Below, in pieces: positions 18,863 through 27,814 of a stretch of 64,000 nucleotides of DNA (position 1 is its first letter; every line of letters starts with the position of its first letter). Origin of the DNA: Candidatus Fermentithermobacillaceae bacterium (GTDB lineage: Bacteria; Bacillota; Sulfobacillia; Fermentithermobacillales; DUSS01); assembly GCA_020725645.1 (NCBI GenBank), contig DYEQ01000034.1:1-64000 (forward strand). Reading direction: 5' to 3'. A program made the translations under genes and the position numbers. A model generated the notes under the pieces. The model ran no database searches. It was not told where the DNA came from and was given only the letters and a program-made list of their open reading frames with translations.

Positions 18863-19771
18863 CTACACAGGTTCCTGTAATAGGGAGTCAAGGCGCCGGA
18901 GGATCTCCCCCTTGTAGTAAGCTTTTAGAATATCCCCCTCGGTCAACTTCCCCAACTCCCGGAGTTTCCCGTTGACCACCGTTATTATATGATACCTTGC
19001 AGGCCGGAACCTTAGAACGACGTCCCTCACGCGGAGGTCACCACGGCAGACGAGTTGTTCCACCCGGAGTATCCCCCGTTTGCCGAGCTCTTCCTGCCGG
19101 GTAAGGAGCTTTGCGACCGAGTGGAAGCTGGAATTGTCCCGCTCAGCCAGAGCTCCCCACGTCACGATGACGCCGAGAATTCCCACCGGGTCGTAGGGAT
19201 TCCCAGTGAAAAACCTCATCACTCCGTAAATCATCATACCGAGACCCGCTACCACCCCCAGGTTCGAAGCTATGCGCGAAGCTTGAAGATAGCCGGTCTG
19301 CAGAGAAAGCCAGGCCCGGAGTATCCTTCCGCCGTCCAAGGGGAGGCAGGGAAGAAGGTTGACTGCGGCCATGGCCAGGTTGGTCCGGACGAGGAGCTCG
19401 AGCAACGGGAAACTCATGCCCGGGTAAAGTTTCGGAAGGATCGTGCGTTGGATGAGCCAGCTTGCCGCTGCCATCAGTATGTTTTGGCCGGGACCAGCGG
19501 AGGCGATCAGGACCTCGGCGCGGGGTTCGAGCTGCCAAGCTCGTTCGAGCTTGGCGACAGCTCCGAAGGGCCACAAGTGAACGCTTTTCACCGTCGCTCC
19601 CTCGATAGAAGCTTTCAAGAGGTGTCCCCCTTCGTGGAGGAGAAGGCTTGACAGGAGAACCAGGAACTCGAGACCGTAGCCGCTTACGAAGGAGATTCCC
19701 GCGACTGCGATCAAAGTTGGATGCAGGTATATGCCGGTGCTGCCCAACCGGCCGAGGCGGATACCCGACAC
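18863..19771 (-). CDS. Site-2 protease family M50 metallopeptidase (SpoIVFB-like)
   Basis: LLLHEGGHLLKA (HExxH variant HEGGH) and LLPCLPLDGGRILRAWL (NxxPxxxxDGG-type motif). Confidence 0.9.
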   Translation of the reverse strand: MSGIRLGRLGSTGIYLHPTLIAVAGISFVSGYGLEFLVLLSSLLLHEGGHLLKASIEGATVKSVHLWPFGAVAKLERAWQLEPRAEVLIASAGPGQNILMAAASWLIQRTILPKLYPGMSFPLLELLVRTNLAMAAVNLLPCLPLDGGRILRAWLSLQTGYLQASRIASNLGVVAGLGMMIYGVMRFFTGNPYDPVGILGVIVTWGALAERDNSSFHSVAKLLTRQEELGKRGILRVEQLVCRGDLRVRDVVLRFRPARYHIITVVNGKLRELGKLTEGDILKAYYKGEILRRLDSLLQEPV

Positions 19772-19775
19772 TTGT

Positions 19776-20486
19776 TCATGGCCCTTTCCCCTGCGGAGGC
19801 AGTACCGTCATGGGATCTATCTCGACACCGTCCTTTCTCACCTCGAAATGGAGGTGAGGTGTTCCGGCCTCGCCGGTGTCGCCGACGTTCCCGATGCGGT
19901 CGCCCCTGGCGAGCCTCTGGTTTTCCTTAACGACCGCGGTGTCGAGGTGAGCGTAAAGGGTAGAAAGTCCGCCCCCGTGGTCCACCTCCACGACGAGACC
20001 GAACTCGGGAGACTCTCTTACGCTGACCACCACCCCCGGTAGAACCGCGTAAACCGGGGTCCCCTTGGGTGCCGCTATGTCGATCCCCTTGTGCAAGATC
20101 ATCCCCGGACCGGTCTGATTTGGCTGCCACCCGAATAACGATGTGACCTCTCCCTGCGCCGGCCAGGCCAGAGTCATCCCCTCCATACCGGCGTGCCTTC
20201 TCCAGAAGACGGTTATGTCCAGGTTACTCCATCTTAAGGAGGCCAGCTTGTCGGGGGCCTGTCTTAACCATACCAGAGCTTCATCCAGTGTGAGGTCGTG
20301 GTCCACCGCGTATCTCGAGGCCGCGAGGATCTGGGCGGAGAGCCCCGCAGGAGAACTGCCCGCGCCCCAGAGAAGGGCGAATATGAACAGGGCAGCTAGA
20401 GTTTGACGAACCCAGGTTGGAACGGATACCTGGTTCTCTTCCGGCGAAACGCTTTTCGTTTTCTCTCTCCAGCTCATAGCTACCAC
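19776..20486 (-). CDS. M23 family peptidase (SpoIVFA-like)
   Basis: TSLFGWQPNQTGPGMILHKGIDIAAPKGTPVYAVLPGVVVSVRES...VEVDHGGGLSTLYAHL...GTPHLHFEVRKDG; upstream of M50 gene. Confidence 0.88.
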   Translation of the reverse strand: MVAMSWREKTKSVSPEENQVSVPTWVRQTLAALFIFALLWGAGSSPAGLSAQILAASRYAVDHDLTLDEALVWLRQAPDKLASLRWSNLDITVFWRRHAGMEGMTLAWPAQGEVTSLFGWQPNQTGPGMILHKGIDIAAPKGTPVYAVLPGVVVSVRESPEFGLVVEVDHGGGLSTLYAHLDTAVVKENQRLARGDRIGNVGDTGEAGTPHLHFEVRKDGVEIDPMTVLPPQGKGP

Positions 20487-20636
20487 GCTCGCCTCGGGTT
20501 GTCTAAGGAAATCTATTGGTCATCTTGAAGAGATATGCGTAAGGTTGTCCCGGAAAGCAGGGTTTCTGCGTTGCCGGTGAAGAATTATGTCTTTTAGGGG
20601 CGGTTGGCTTTATGCTGACGGCATCAACTTCTCTCG

Positions 20637-21149
20637 ATGATGCTCAAGCATGATGGCTCCTTTCCAAACCAGCCGCCCTCCGGCGTAATCGGAACCGCTG
20701 AAAGCATGGTGGGGAAAGGCGGGTATCTAGTGAAATCCGCGCGGGTAATCGTAGGTTGTATGGAGGACGCGGGAAGAAGCATTCCGGTCGTCGCTCTGTC
20801 TCTGGCGACACCCCGGGAAGCCCAGGAAGTAGCTTCGCTGGTCCTCCGTTGCCAGAACGGCTCGCGACCCTTCTCCTCAGGACCTGCCGTTTACGTGGGT
20901 GACACCCAAATCCGCGTTACCGTGTTGGAAAAAGACGCATGTTATGTAGAAATAGATGCCCGAAAGGACCCGCGTCACTTGACGTCGGCCTACTACGTTA
21001 TGGCGCTTGTCCCCCGGCAAACGGCCGAGCTTTTTCTGAAGCTATTTGAGTTGACCGGACATTACGTCCTGACCGTAGCTATATCCGAAAACCCCGCCCT
21101 TGAAATGCTCGACCTGGTGAAGTACGTTATCTACCGTAAGAAACTTTGA
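20637..21149 (+). CDS. Hypothetical protein
   Basis: 170 aa ORF overlapping the start of the next plus-strand gene by 4 bp; no family recognised. Confidence 0.5.
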   Translation: MMLKHDGSFPNQPPSGVIGTAESMVGKGGYLVKSARVIVGCMEDAGRSIPVVALSLATPREAQEVASLVLRCQNGSRPFSSGPAVYVGDTQIRVTVLEKDACYVEIDARKDPRHLTSAYYVMALVPRQTAELFLKLFELTGHYVLTVAISENPALEMLDLVKYVIYRKKL

Positions 21150-21832
21150 GAGGAGATTTTCAACCATTGAGTGAGAGAGAAACCGAAAGAAGCGTGCCGG
21201 GCAAAGCGACGGAGCCGTTTGCCGAGGAGCTGATCCTGGCCGTAAACGCGCAAGCCATATTCGGGACCATAGGAAGGTTCCGCGGCCTGCGCAGAGAAAC
21301 TCCTGAAGTGTGGAAGGTGCTCGCCTCACGGTCAGGGTTTTACCGTAGAAGCATGCTGGAGAACGATCCGGCATACAAACAGCTCATCAGCTACACGGTT
21401 TTCGTTTCCAAAGGCCAGATCTTCGTCATGAAGCGGCTTGGGGGGCAAGCTGAGTCGCGCCTGCGGGGACTCCTTTCCGTAGGCGTGGGAGGTCACATGA
21501 ACCCCGTTCCGGAAACGGGGTGGCCGGGTAAGAGGGCCATCTACCGGTTCAAGGCGCTCGTTCACGCCAACATCCTGCGGGAGATCCGGGAGGAGGTCAT
21601 CATCCCGTGGACACCTCCCCTCACTTTCCTCGGATTCCTCAATGACGACGAAACGGAAGTAGGGCGGGTGCATCTGGGCATGGTCTGTCTCGCCACCCTT
21701 GCTCAACCGCTTCTGGCCATCCGTGAGGGCGACAAAATGGTAGGGGCATGGGTACCCATGAGCAAGCTTCATGACCTCGGAAGGTTCGAGAGCTGGTCTT
21801 CCCTTCTTTTGAGCGCCATCAAACTCCGCTGA
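21146..21832 (+). CDS. NUDIX-like hydrolase/phosphoesterase
   Basis: GVGGHMNPVPETG...LVHANILREIREEVIIPW resembles an expanded Nudix box; FLGFLNDDETEVGRVHLGMVC. Confidence 0.7.
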   Translation: MRGDFQPLSERETERSVPGKATEPFAEELILAVNAQAIFGTIGRFRGLRRETPEVWKVLASRSGFYRRSMLENDPAYKQLISYTVFVSKGQIFVMKRLGGQAESRLRGLLSVGVGGHMNPVPETGWPGKRAIYRFKALVHANILREIREEVIIPWTPPLTFLGFLNDDETEVGRVHLGMVCLATLAQPLLAIREGDKMVGAWVPMSKLHDLGRFESWSSLLLSAIKLR

Positions 21833-21862
21833 GGACGGCATACTTGTAGTGGAGGGTCCGTA

Positions 21863-22243
21863 ATGACCAGGCATGATGTGGCCGTAGCTCTGTTCCTCCT
21901 CTTGATCGCGGGCGTGGCGTGGGCCCTTTTCTATCTCCCTGTACGGTCGGCCAGAGAGCTCGTAGCCGTCGTCAGAGTGGACAACAAGGTGGTGGCAAAG
22001 CTCCCGGTATCCGCGCCGGAACTCTCCGTCAAGCTCGTAAAAGTCCCCCGGGGTGAAGCCCTTATCGAGTACGGTCAGGGAAAGGTGAGGGTCCTTCCGC
22101 TGCCTCCTGACGTATGCCCGAGGGGGATATGTTGGAGAACGGGGTGGATTTCCAGATCGGGGCAAGTTATAGTCTGCCTGCCTAACCGGATGACGGTGGC
22201 TCTCGAAGGGGGCACCCCCGAAGTAGACACGGTTGTCCGGTAA
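21863..22243 (+). CDS. NusG domain II-containing protein
   Basis: N-terminal TM helix then ...VDNKVVAKLPV...VCPRGICWRTGWISRSGQVIVCLPNRMTVAL. Confidence 0.8.
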   Translation: MTRHDVAVALFLLLIAGVAWALFYLPVRSARELVAVVRVDNKVVAKLPVSAPELSVKLVKVPRGEALIEYGQGKVRVLPLPPDVCPRGICWRTGWISRSGQVIVCLPNRMTVALEGGTPEVDTVVR

Positions 22244-22295
22244 CGGCATCCTGGTTTAGCTTTCTGCCGGGCTCTTTCCCCTTTATCTCTCGCCT

Positions 22296-22808
22296 CTAGC
22301 TCTTTCCCGAAATGAACTCCTTGAGTTTGGAATTTCTCTCGATTACGAGGAGCAAGGGATATCCCATCCCGAACGTCGCCACCGTTTCCCCCAGGGCGAT
22401 ATATAGCGCCGTTACCCAGTAAGGAACCCCGGAAAGACGGGCCACGTAGGCTGATACTACCAGCGCGTTTATCACGATGGGCGGAATGGGAGCTAGGTAG
22501 GCCCGGGGCATCTTGCTGGTGCCGTATGCTGCAAGGAGAGTCGCCAGCGCCCCGATGGTTACGTCCCAGGCCAAGAACGGACTTGCCAGGTTTCCCAATA
22601 TGCACCCGAAGTACAGTCCCCACACCGCCCATGGGGCGACATAAGGAAGTACGGTAAGAGCTTCGGATACCCTGACCTGCACCGGCCCGTAACTCAAGCT
22701 CGACAGGGGGGGTAGGGCAGTGAGAACGGCGTAGACGGTGGCGAGAAGACCGATGCGGGAGACATATTTAACTAGAGGAACCCGACCCACAACGATCCCT
22801 CCATCCAT
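22296..22808 (-). CDS. QueT transporter family protein
   Basis: SYGPVQVRVSEALTVLPYVAPWAVWGLYFGCILGNLASPFLAWDVTIGALATLLAAY. Confidence 0.88.
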   Translation of the reverse strand: MDGGIVVGRVPLVKYVSRIGLLATVYAVLTALPPLSSLSYGPVQVRVSEALTVLPYVAPWAVWGLYFGCILGNLASPFLAWDVTIGALATLLAAYGTSKMPRAYLAPIPPIVINALVVSAYVARLSGVPYWVTALYIALGETVATFGMGYPLLLVIERNSKLKEFISGKS

Positions 22809-22889
22809 TAAACTTCCCCGCGGCTCAGGGCGCGGGGTCCTGTGGAGAAGCGGCAGTCATGCGCATGCTCGCTCCATATGCTCCCCGTG

Positions 22890-24260
22890 CTAAGAGTCCC
22901 ATCTTTCCGGTATTCTCCCGATGTCCTTCCGGTAATGAGCCCCCTCAAATCGTATCAGGGAGCATGCTTCGTAGGCTCTCCTTCTGGATTCCTCGAGGTC
23001 GGTACCTAAAGCTGTCACCGAAAGAACCCGTCCGCCCCAGGTTTTGACCGGAACCAGAGAACCGGGGTGCTTTTCCCCAACTTCATTTGATGCGCCTTTT
23101 AGGGCGCTTTTAGGCGCGGTATCCCGGGAAGACGCCGGAGATCCACCACCCAACGGCATGGTGCCGGCTTGAAAGACCAGGACGTTCCCGAGGGCCAGAG
23201 CGTCTTCGATTCCGCTGATGACAAAGCCTTTTTCGTATTCTCCGGGATAACCCCGGGAGGCCATCACCACTGTGGTGGAAGCTTCGGGCCTGACCGTTAG
23301 CTGGACACGCTCCATACGACCCTGGGCCACCTCAAGGAAAACCGCCGCCAGATCGCCCTCAAGCCGGGGAAGCACGCACTGAGCTTCGGGGTCCCCGAAC
23401 CTCACGTTGAACTCGAGAACTTTGGGTCCCTCAGCCGTGATCATGAGCCCGGCGTACAGAACACCCCTGTAGTCCAGCTCCTCCTCCTGGAATCCTCGGA
23501 GTGCCTTTTCAAATATATCCTTTTCAATAGCCCGGACGTCCTCAGGTGAGAGAGGCGGAACGGGCGATATGGCCCCCATTCCTCCGGTCATCGGACCCTC
23601 GTCTCCGTCCAAGAGACGTTTATGGTCTTTCGCGACCGGAAGCATATGAAAACGTTCCCCACCCACCAGAGCCATGGCGGTAACTTCGTATCCCGAAAGG
23701 TATTCCTCGATGACCACCCTCCTGCCGGCACCCTGGAGGATCTTTCCCGACATCATGTTGGACAGAACTCTCAGCGCCTCGGAGCGGTCACCGGTAACCA
23801 CGACGCCTTTGCCCAGTGCCAGGCCATCAGCCTTGATCACCCAGGGACCCGGAGTCCCGCTGACGTACTGTTTGGCCTTGACCGGGTCTTGAAACGCCTC
23901 GAAGCGGGGATGGGGAATTTGGTGCCTCGACATGAATTGTTTCGCGAAGGCCTTGGAAGCTTCCAGTCTCGCCGCCATTTCTCCGGGCCCGAACACGGAT
24001 ATTCCTTTTGCTCTCAGGTAGTCCGCTATGCCGTTCGCTAGCGGATTTTCGGGACCCACTACCACCAGGTCCATCCGGATCCTCTGGCAAAACTCCAGTA
24101 CGGCGCCGAAGTTCATCGGGTCAATGCCTATATTCTCCCCAAGGGACAGCGTCCCGGGGTTGCCGGGCATTATGTAAAGCTCGCTCACCGAGGGACTTTT
24201 GGAGAGAGCCCACGCTAATGCGTGTTCCCTTCCTCCGGATCCGATCACTAGAACCCTCAT
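22890..24260 (-). CDS. purD: Phosphoribosylamine--glycine ligase
   Basis: MRVLVIGSGGREHALAWALSKSPSV...IMPGNPG; ATP-grasp domain; NVRFGDPEAQCVLPRL. Confidence 0.97.
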   Translation of the reverse strand: MRVLVIGSGGREHALAWALSKSPSVSELYIMPGNPGTLSLGENIGIDPMNFGAVLEFCQRIRMDLVVVGPENPLANGIADYLRAKGISVFGPGEMAARLEASKAFAKQFMSRHQIPHPRFEAFQDPVKAKQYVSGTPGPWVIKADGLALGKGVVVTGDRSEALRVLSNMMSGKILQGAGRRVVIEEYLSGYEVTAMALVGGERFHMLPVAKDHKRLLDGDEGPMTGGMGAISPVPPLSPEDVRAIEKDIFEKALRGFQEEELDYRGVLYAGLMITAEGPKVLEFNVRFGDPEAQCVLPRLEGDLAAVFLEVAQGRMERVQLTVRPEASTTVVMASRGYPGEYEKGFVISGIEDALALGNVLVFQAGTMPLGGGSPASSRDTAPKSALKGASNEVGEKHPGSLVPVKTWGGRVLSVTALGTDLEESRRRAYEACSLIRFEGAHYRKDIGRIPERWDS

Positions 24261-24350
24261 CAGATCTCACCACCTGGAAGCGAGTAAGCTTGCGGTTCGA
24301 AGCGGGACCGGCGACGCGGCTCGACGGACCTTTTTCCCTTCGAACCCGCT

Positions 24351-25898
24351 TCAATGCAAAAAATGCCTGGTCCCGGTAAAAACGAGGCTCACGCCGAGGC
24401 GGTTTGCGGTTCCTATGGACTCAGAGTCCCTCTTGGAGCCTCCCGGTGTCGCTATGGCCGTCACACCTGCCCGGGCCGCTTCCTCGACGGAATCGGGGAA
24501 TGGGAAAAACCCGTCCGAAGCCATACATGCCCCTCGAGCTCTTTCCCCCGCTCTCTTGACGGCGATTCTTACGGCGTCCACCCGGTTAGGCTGGCCTCCT
24601 CCTATCCCGACGGTCATCATATCCTTGGCCAGCACCACCGCATTGGACTTGACGTGTTTGGCCACGGTCATGGCGAAGGCCAGGTCTTTAAGCTCTTCCT
24701 CCGAGGGCTTCTTTTCCGACACTACGTTCCAGTCCTCATCTTTGGGCAGACGCCTGTCTCTCTCCTGTACCAGTATTCCTCCCAGTACCTGCCTCACCGA
24801 GTAAGAAGGAAGCTTCCCCTCCTGAGGGTCAGGCATGAACGCGATCCTCAGATCCTTCTTTTTCTTCAAGACCTCCAGAGCGTGCTCGGTGTAGCCGGGT
24901 GCCAGGACCATCTCGATGAAGCATTCCTTCATGCTGAGGGCGTCCTCTTCATCAAGACACCGGTTGAAGGCGACGATGCCGCCGAAAGCGGATACGGGGT
25001 CCCCTTCATATGCCTTTGCAAAGGCCTGCCCCGCAGTTTTCGCCACCGCCGCGCCGCACGGGGAAGCGTGTTTGATGATGCAAGCGGCCGGTTCGCGGAA
25101 CTCCGTGACGAGGCCCCAGGCAGCATCGGCATCAAGAAGGTTATTGAAGGAAATCTCCTTTCCGTGGATGACGCGGAAACCCGCCAGGGTGTCCGGTTCC
25201 GGTACGAGGCTTGCGTAGTAGGCGCCCTTCTGGTGCGGGTTTTCGCCATATCGCAAAATCGCCGAGCGCCTGTAGGAGAAGGTGAGCTCAGAGGGAAAAT
25301 CCAGGGGCCAGTTGCCCCACTCCCGACCGAGATAAGCGGAAATGGCCGCGTCGTAAGCGGCCGTGTGATGAAACACTTCGGCGGCAAGATTCTGTCTGGT
25401 CGCGAGGTCGATGTTACCCTGCTCTTTGAGCTTCTGCACGACTTCCTCGTACCGTGCGGGGTTACACAACGGAATCACCCATTGCCAGTTCTTAGCTGCC
25501 GCCCTCAACAGCGCCGGTCCTCCGATATCCACCTGCTCCATGACCTGCGTAACCGGGAGAATAGGCCTATTGGCGTGTTCCACGAAGGGATAGAGGTTTA
25601 CGCATACCATGTCCACCAGGGTTATTCCCAGCCGTTTTACGTCTTTCATATGGAAATCGTCGTCTCTCCTGGCGAGGATCCCGGCGTGAATCAGTGGATG
25701 AAGGGTCTTAACTCGTCCCCTCAGAACCTCTGGAAACCCGGTAACGTCGGAGACCTCTTTTACCGCGACTCCGGCGTCTCTCAAGAGGGAAGCAGTTCCG
25801 CCGGTGGATACGATCTCCCAGCCCATTTTCAGAAGATCTCTGGCGAGCTCGATCACACCCGTCTTGTCGTAGACGCTTATTATGGCCCGTCTTTTCAT
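24351..25898 (-). CDS. purH: Bifunctional AICAR formyltransferase/IMP cyclohydrolase
   Basis: AIISVYDKTGVIELARDLLKMGWEIVSTGGTA; RYGENPHQKGAYY; CIIKHASPCGAAV. Confidence 0.97.
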   Translation of the reverse strand: MKRRAIISVYDKTGVIELARDLLKMGWEIVSTGGTASLLRDAGVAVKEVSDVTGFPEVLRGRVKTLHPLIHAGILARRDDDFHMKDVKRLGITLVDMVCVNLYPFVEHANRPILPVTQVMEQVDIGGPALLRAAAKNWQWVIPLCNPARYEEVVQKLKEQGNIDLATRQNLAAEVFHHTAAYDAAISAYLGREWGNWPLDFPSELTFSYRRSAILRYGENPHQKGAYYASLVPEPDTLAGFRVIHGKEISFNNLLDADAAWGLVTEFREPAACIIKHASPCGAAVAKTAGQAFAKAYEGDPVSAFGGIVAFNRCLDEEDALSMKECFIEMVLAPGYTEHALEVLKKKKDLRIAFMPDPQEGKLPSYSVRQVLGGILVQERDRRLPKDEDWNVVSEKKPSEEELKDLAFAMTVAKHVKSNAVVLAKDMMTVGIGGGQPNRVDAVRIAVKRAGERARGACMASDGFFPFPDSVEEAARAGVTAIATPGGSKRDSESIGTANRLGVSLVFTGTRHFLH

Positions 25899-26536
25899 GG
25901 CAGTGTCTTCACCCTTCTACCCTGGATTTCAAGTCGACCTTCCGCAAAAAGTCTCACCGCTTCGCACAATATCCTGTGCTCTTCCCGAAGGATCCTCGCG
26001 GAAAGCGTTTCCTCATCATCGTCGTCCAGCACGGGGACAGCAGCCTGGAGGATAATCGGTCCCCCGTCAACCGATTCATCTACAAAAAAGACGCTGCAGC
26101 CGGCTATCTTCACGCCGTATTCCAGGGCCTGTCGCTGCGCGTGAAGACCGGGAAAGGCCGGGAGAAGCGAAGGATGAATGTTGATGATCCTCCTCGGGAA
26201 GGCGTTCAGCATTTCCTCACCGACAAGCCTGTCGTAGCCAGCTAACACCACGAGCTCTACACCGAACTTCCTGAGGATCTCCACGATCTTTCGCTCGTAG
26301 GGCCGGCGGCAACCCGGCCACTGTCCGAACTCCCTGGAAGTGACCACGAAGGACGGAACGCCGGCTTCTTTCGCCCGCCCCAGAGCCATTGCCCCTTTGT
26401 GATTGGAGATGACCACACGGACCTCGACGGGGATGAGCCCGGCTTTCGAGCTATCCAGGATAGCCTGAAGGTTGGTTCCCCTTCCCGAAACGAGAACTCC
26501 GACGGGCAAGAGTCGCCTTTCATAACGGGGGATCAT
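25895..26536 (-). CDS. purN: Phosphoribosylglycinamide formyltransferase
   Basis: VGVLVSGRGTNLQAILD; INIHPSLLPAFPGLHAQRQALEYGVKIAGCSVFFVDESVDGGPIILQ. Confidence 0.97.
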   Translation of the reverse strand: MIPRYERRLLPVGVLVSGRGTNLQAILDSSKAGLIPVEVRVVISNHKGAMALGRAKEAGVPSFVVTSREFGQWPGCRRPYERKIVEILRKFGVELVVLAGYDRLVGEEMLNAFPRRIINIHPSLLPAFPGLHAQRQALEYGVKIAGCSVFFVDESVDGGPIILQAAVPVLDDDDEETLSARILREEHRILCEAVRLFAEGRLEIQGRRVKTLP

Positions 26537-27584
26537 ATAAGACCTCCCTTCCGCCCGGTACGACCGTCCCTATGACCTTCGCCCCGAACCCCAGCGATTT
26601 GAGGATGTCAATAGCTTCCAGAGCATCGCTTTCGGGCAGGACCAGGATCATGCCGATACCCATGTTAAAAACAGAAAACATTTCCTCGTCATCGATCTTT
26701 CCGGTTCTCTGCACTAGCGTGAACACGGGAGGAACTTCCCAGCTCCTCCTGTCTATTCGGGCCGCCACGTTTTGAGGCAGGATGCGGGGAAGATTCCCGG
26801 TTACCCCGCCTCCCGTGATGTGCGCTATGCCCTTGATATCCAGGCGGTCCTTTAACGTGAGTACTGCCCGGCAATATATCCTCGTGGGCTCTAAAAGCTC
26901 TTCCCCAAGCGTCCGGCCGGTATCGGCGAAAGGCGCTTCGAGTTTCATGCGCCCTTCATCCAACAGCACCCTTCTGACCAGGCTGAACCCGTTGGAGTGG
27001 AGACCCGACGAGAAGAGACCCACCAGAACGTCCCCTGGGATTATTCTCCTCCCGTCGACTATATCCTTTCTGGATACCAGCCCCACGGCAAATCCCGCCA
27101 GATCGTATTCGCCGGGCGGGTACAATCCAGGCATTTGCGCTGTCTCGCCGCCCAAAAGAGCGCATCCCGCCATCTCGCATCCCTTTATTATCCCGGACAC
27201 TATGGATAGAACCGTCTTCGGGGAAAGGGAGCCGAGAGCGATATAATCGAGGAAGAAAAGGGGTCTTGCTCCGGAACACACGACGTCATCCACGTTCATA
27301 GCGACCAGATCTATACCCACCGTGTCGTGTTTGTCCAAGAGGGACGCTATCTTCACCTTCGTTCCAACGCCGTCGGCCCCGGCAGCCAGGACGAGCTCTG
27401 CCCCACCCAGGCGTGAAAGGTCGAAAAGCCCCGAAAAGCCCCCTACTCCGGCCAGGACCTCCGGCCCCGAAACCCTGCGGGTCAGCTCCTTGATCGCTTC
27501 TATCAACCCATCGTGACCTTGAATATCCACGCCGGCTTGGAAATATCGGGGAAACTGGAACGGCGTTTTTTGATCATCGGACAC
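26520..27584 (-). CDS. purM: Phosphoribosylformylglycinamidine cyclo-ligase
   Basis: AGADGVGTKVKIASLLDKHDTVGIDLVAMNVDDVVCSGARPLFFLDYIALG; GGETAQMPGLYPPGEYDLAGFAVG. Confidence 0.97.
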   Translation of the reverse strand: MSDDQKTPFQFPRYFQAGVDIQGHDGLIEAIKELTRRVSGPEVLAGVGGFSGLFDLSRLGGAELVLAAGADGVGTKVKIASLLDKHDTVGIDLVAMNVDDVVCSGARPLFFLDYIALGSLSPKTVLSIVSGIIKGCEMAGCALLGGETAQMPGLYPPGEYDLAGFAVGLVSRKDIVDGRRIIPGDVLVGLFSSGLHSNGFSLVRRVLLDEGRMKLEAPFADTGRTLGEELLEPTRIYCRAVLTLKDRLDIKGIAHITGGGVTGNLPRILPQNVAARIDRRSWEVPPVFTLVQRTGKIDDEEMFSVFNMGIGMILVLPESDALEAIDILKSLGFGAKVIGTVVPGGREVLYDPPL

Positions 27585-27650
27585 CTGAAGTCACCTCCGA
27601 GCTCGGGTTCCGGACACAGAACTCCTTTCCGGAAATCTTCCAGGGGTGAA

Positions 27651-27776
27651 CCTGCCAACTTGGCATCTTCCGGGTGGCAAATCTGCCAACTTGAGACCTT
27701 CCAGCTCTTCAAACCTGCCAACCCGGCACCATCCTGCCGGCAAACCCACCAACTTGGCACCTTCTCATCCGCTGCC
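27651..27776. repeat. Four imperfect ~32-bp tandem repeat units in the purF-purM intergenic region
   Basis: Units start CCTGCCAACTTGGCATCTTCC (27651), CTGCCAACTTGAGACCTTCC (27683), CCTGCCAACCCGGCACCATCC (27714), CCACCAACTTGGCACCTTC (27746). Confidence 0.8.
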
Positions 27777-27814
27777 GGGCCAGACTTTTCGAGACTTTAT
27801 TTCGAGACAGGTAC

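Noticed and set aside
22801-22870. Possible preQ1 riboswitch upstream of QueT
   Set aside because: A GC hairpin (CCCCGCG...CGCGGGG) is present but the A-rich ACUAAGG-type tail and loop of preQ1-I are not visible; covariance search needed
24354-26144. 596-aa plus-strand ORF
   Set aside because: Antisense to clear purH/purN; long shadow ORFs are expected in GC-rich coding DNA and the translation has no family features
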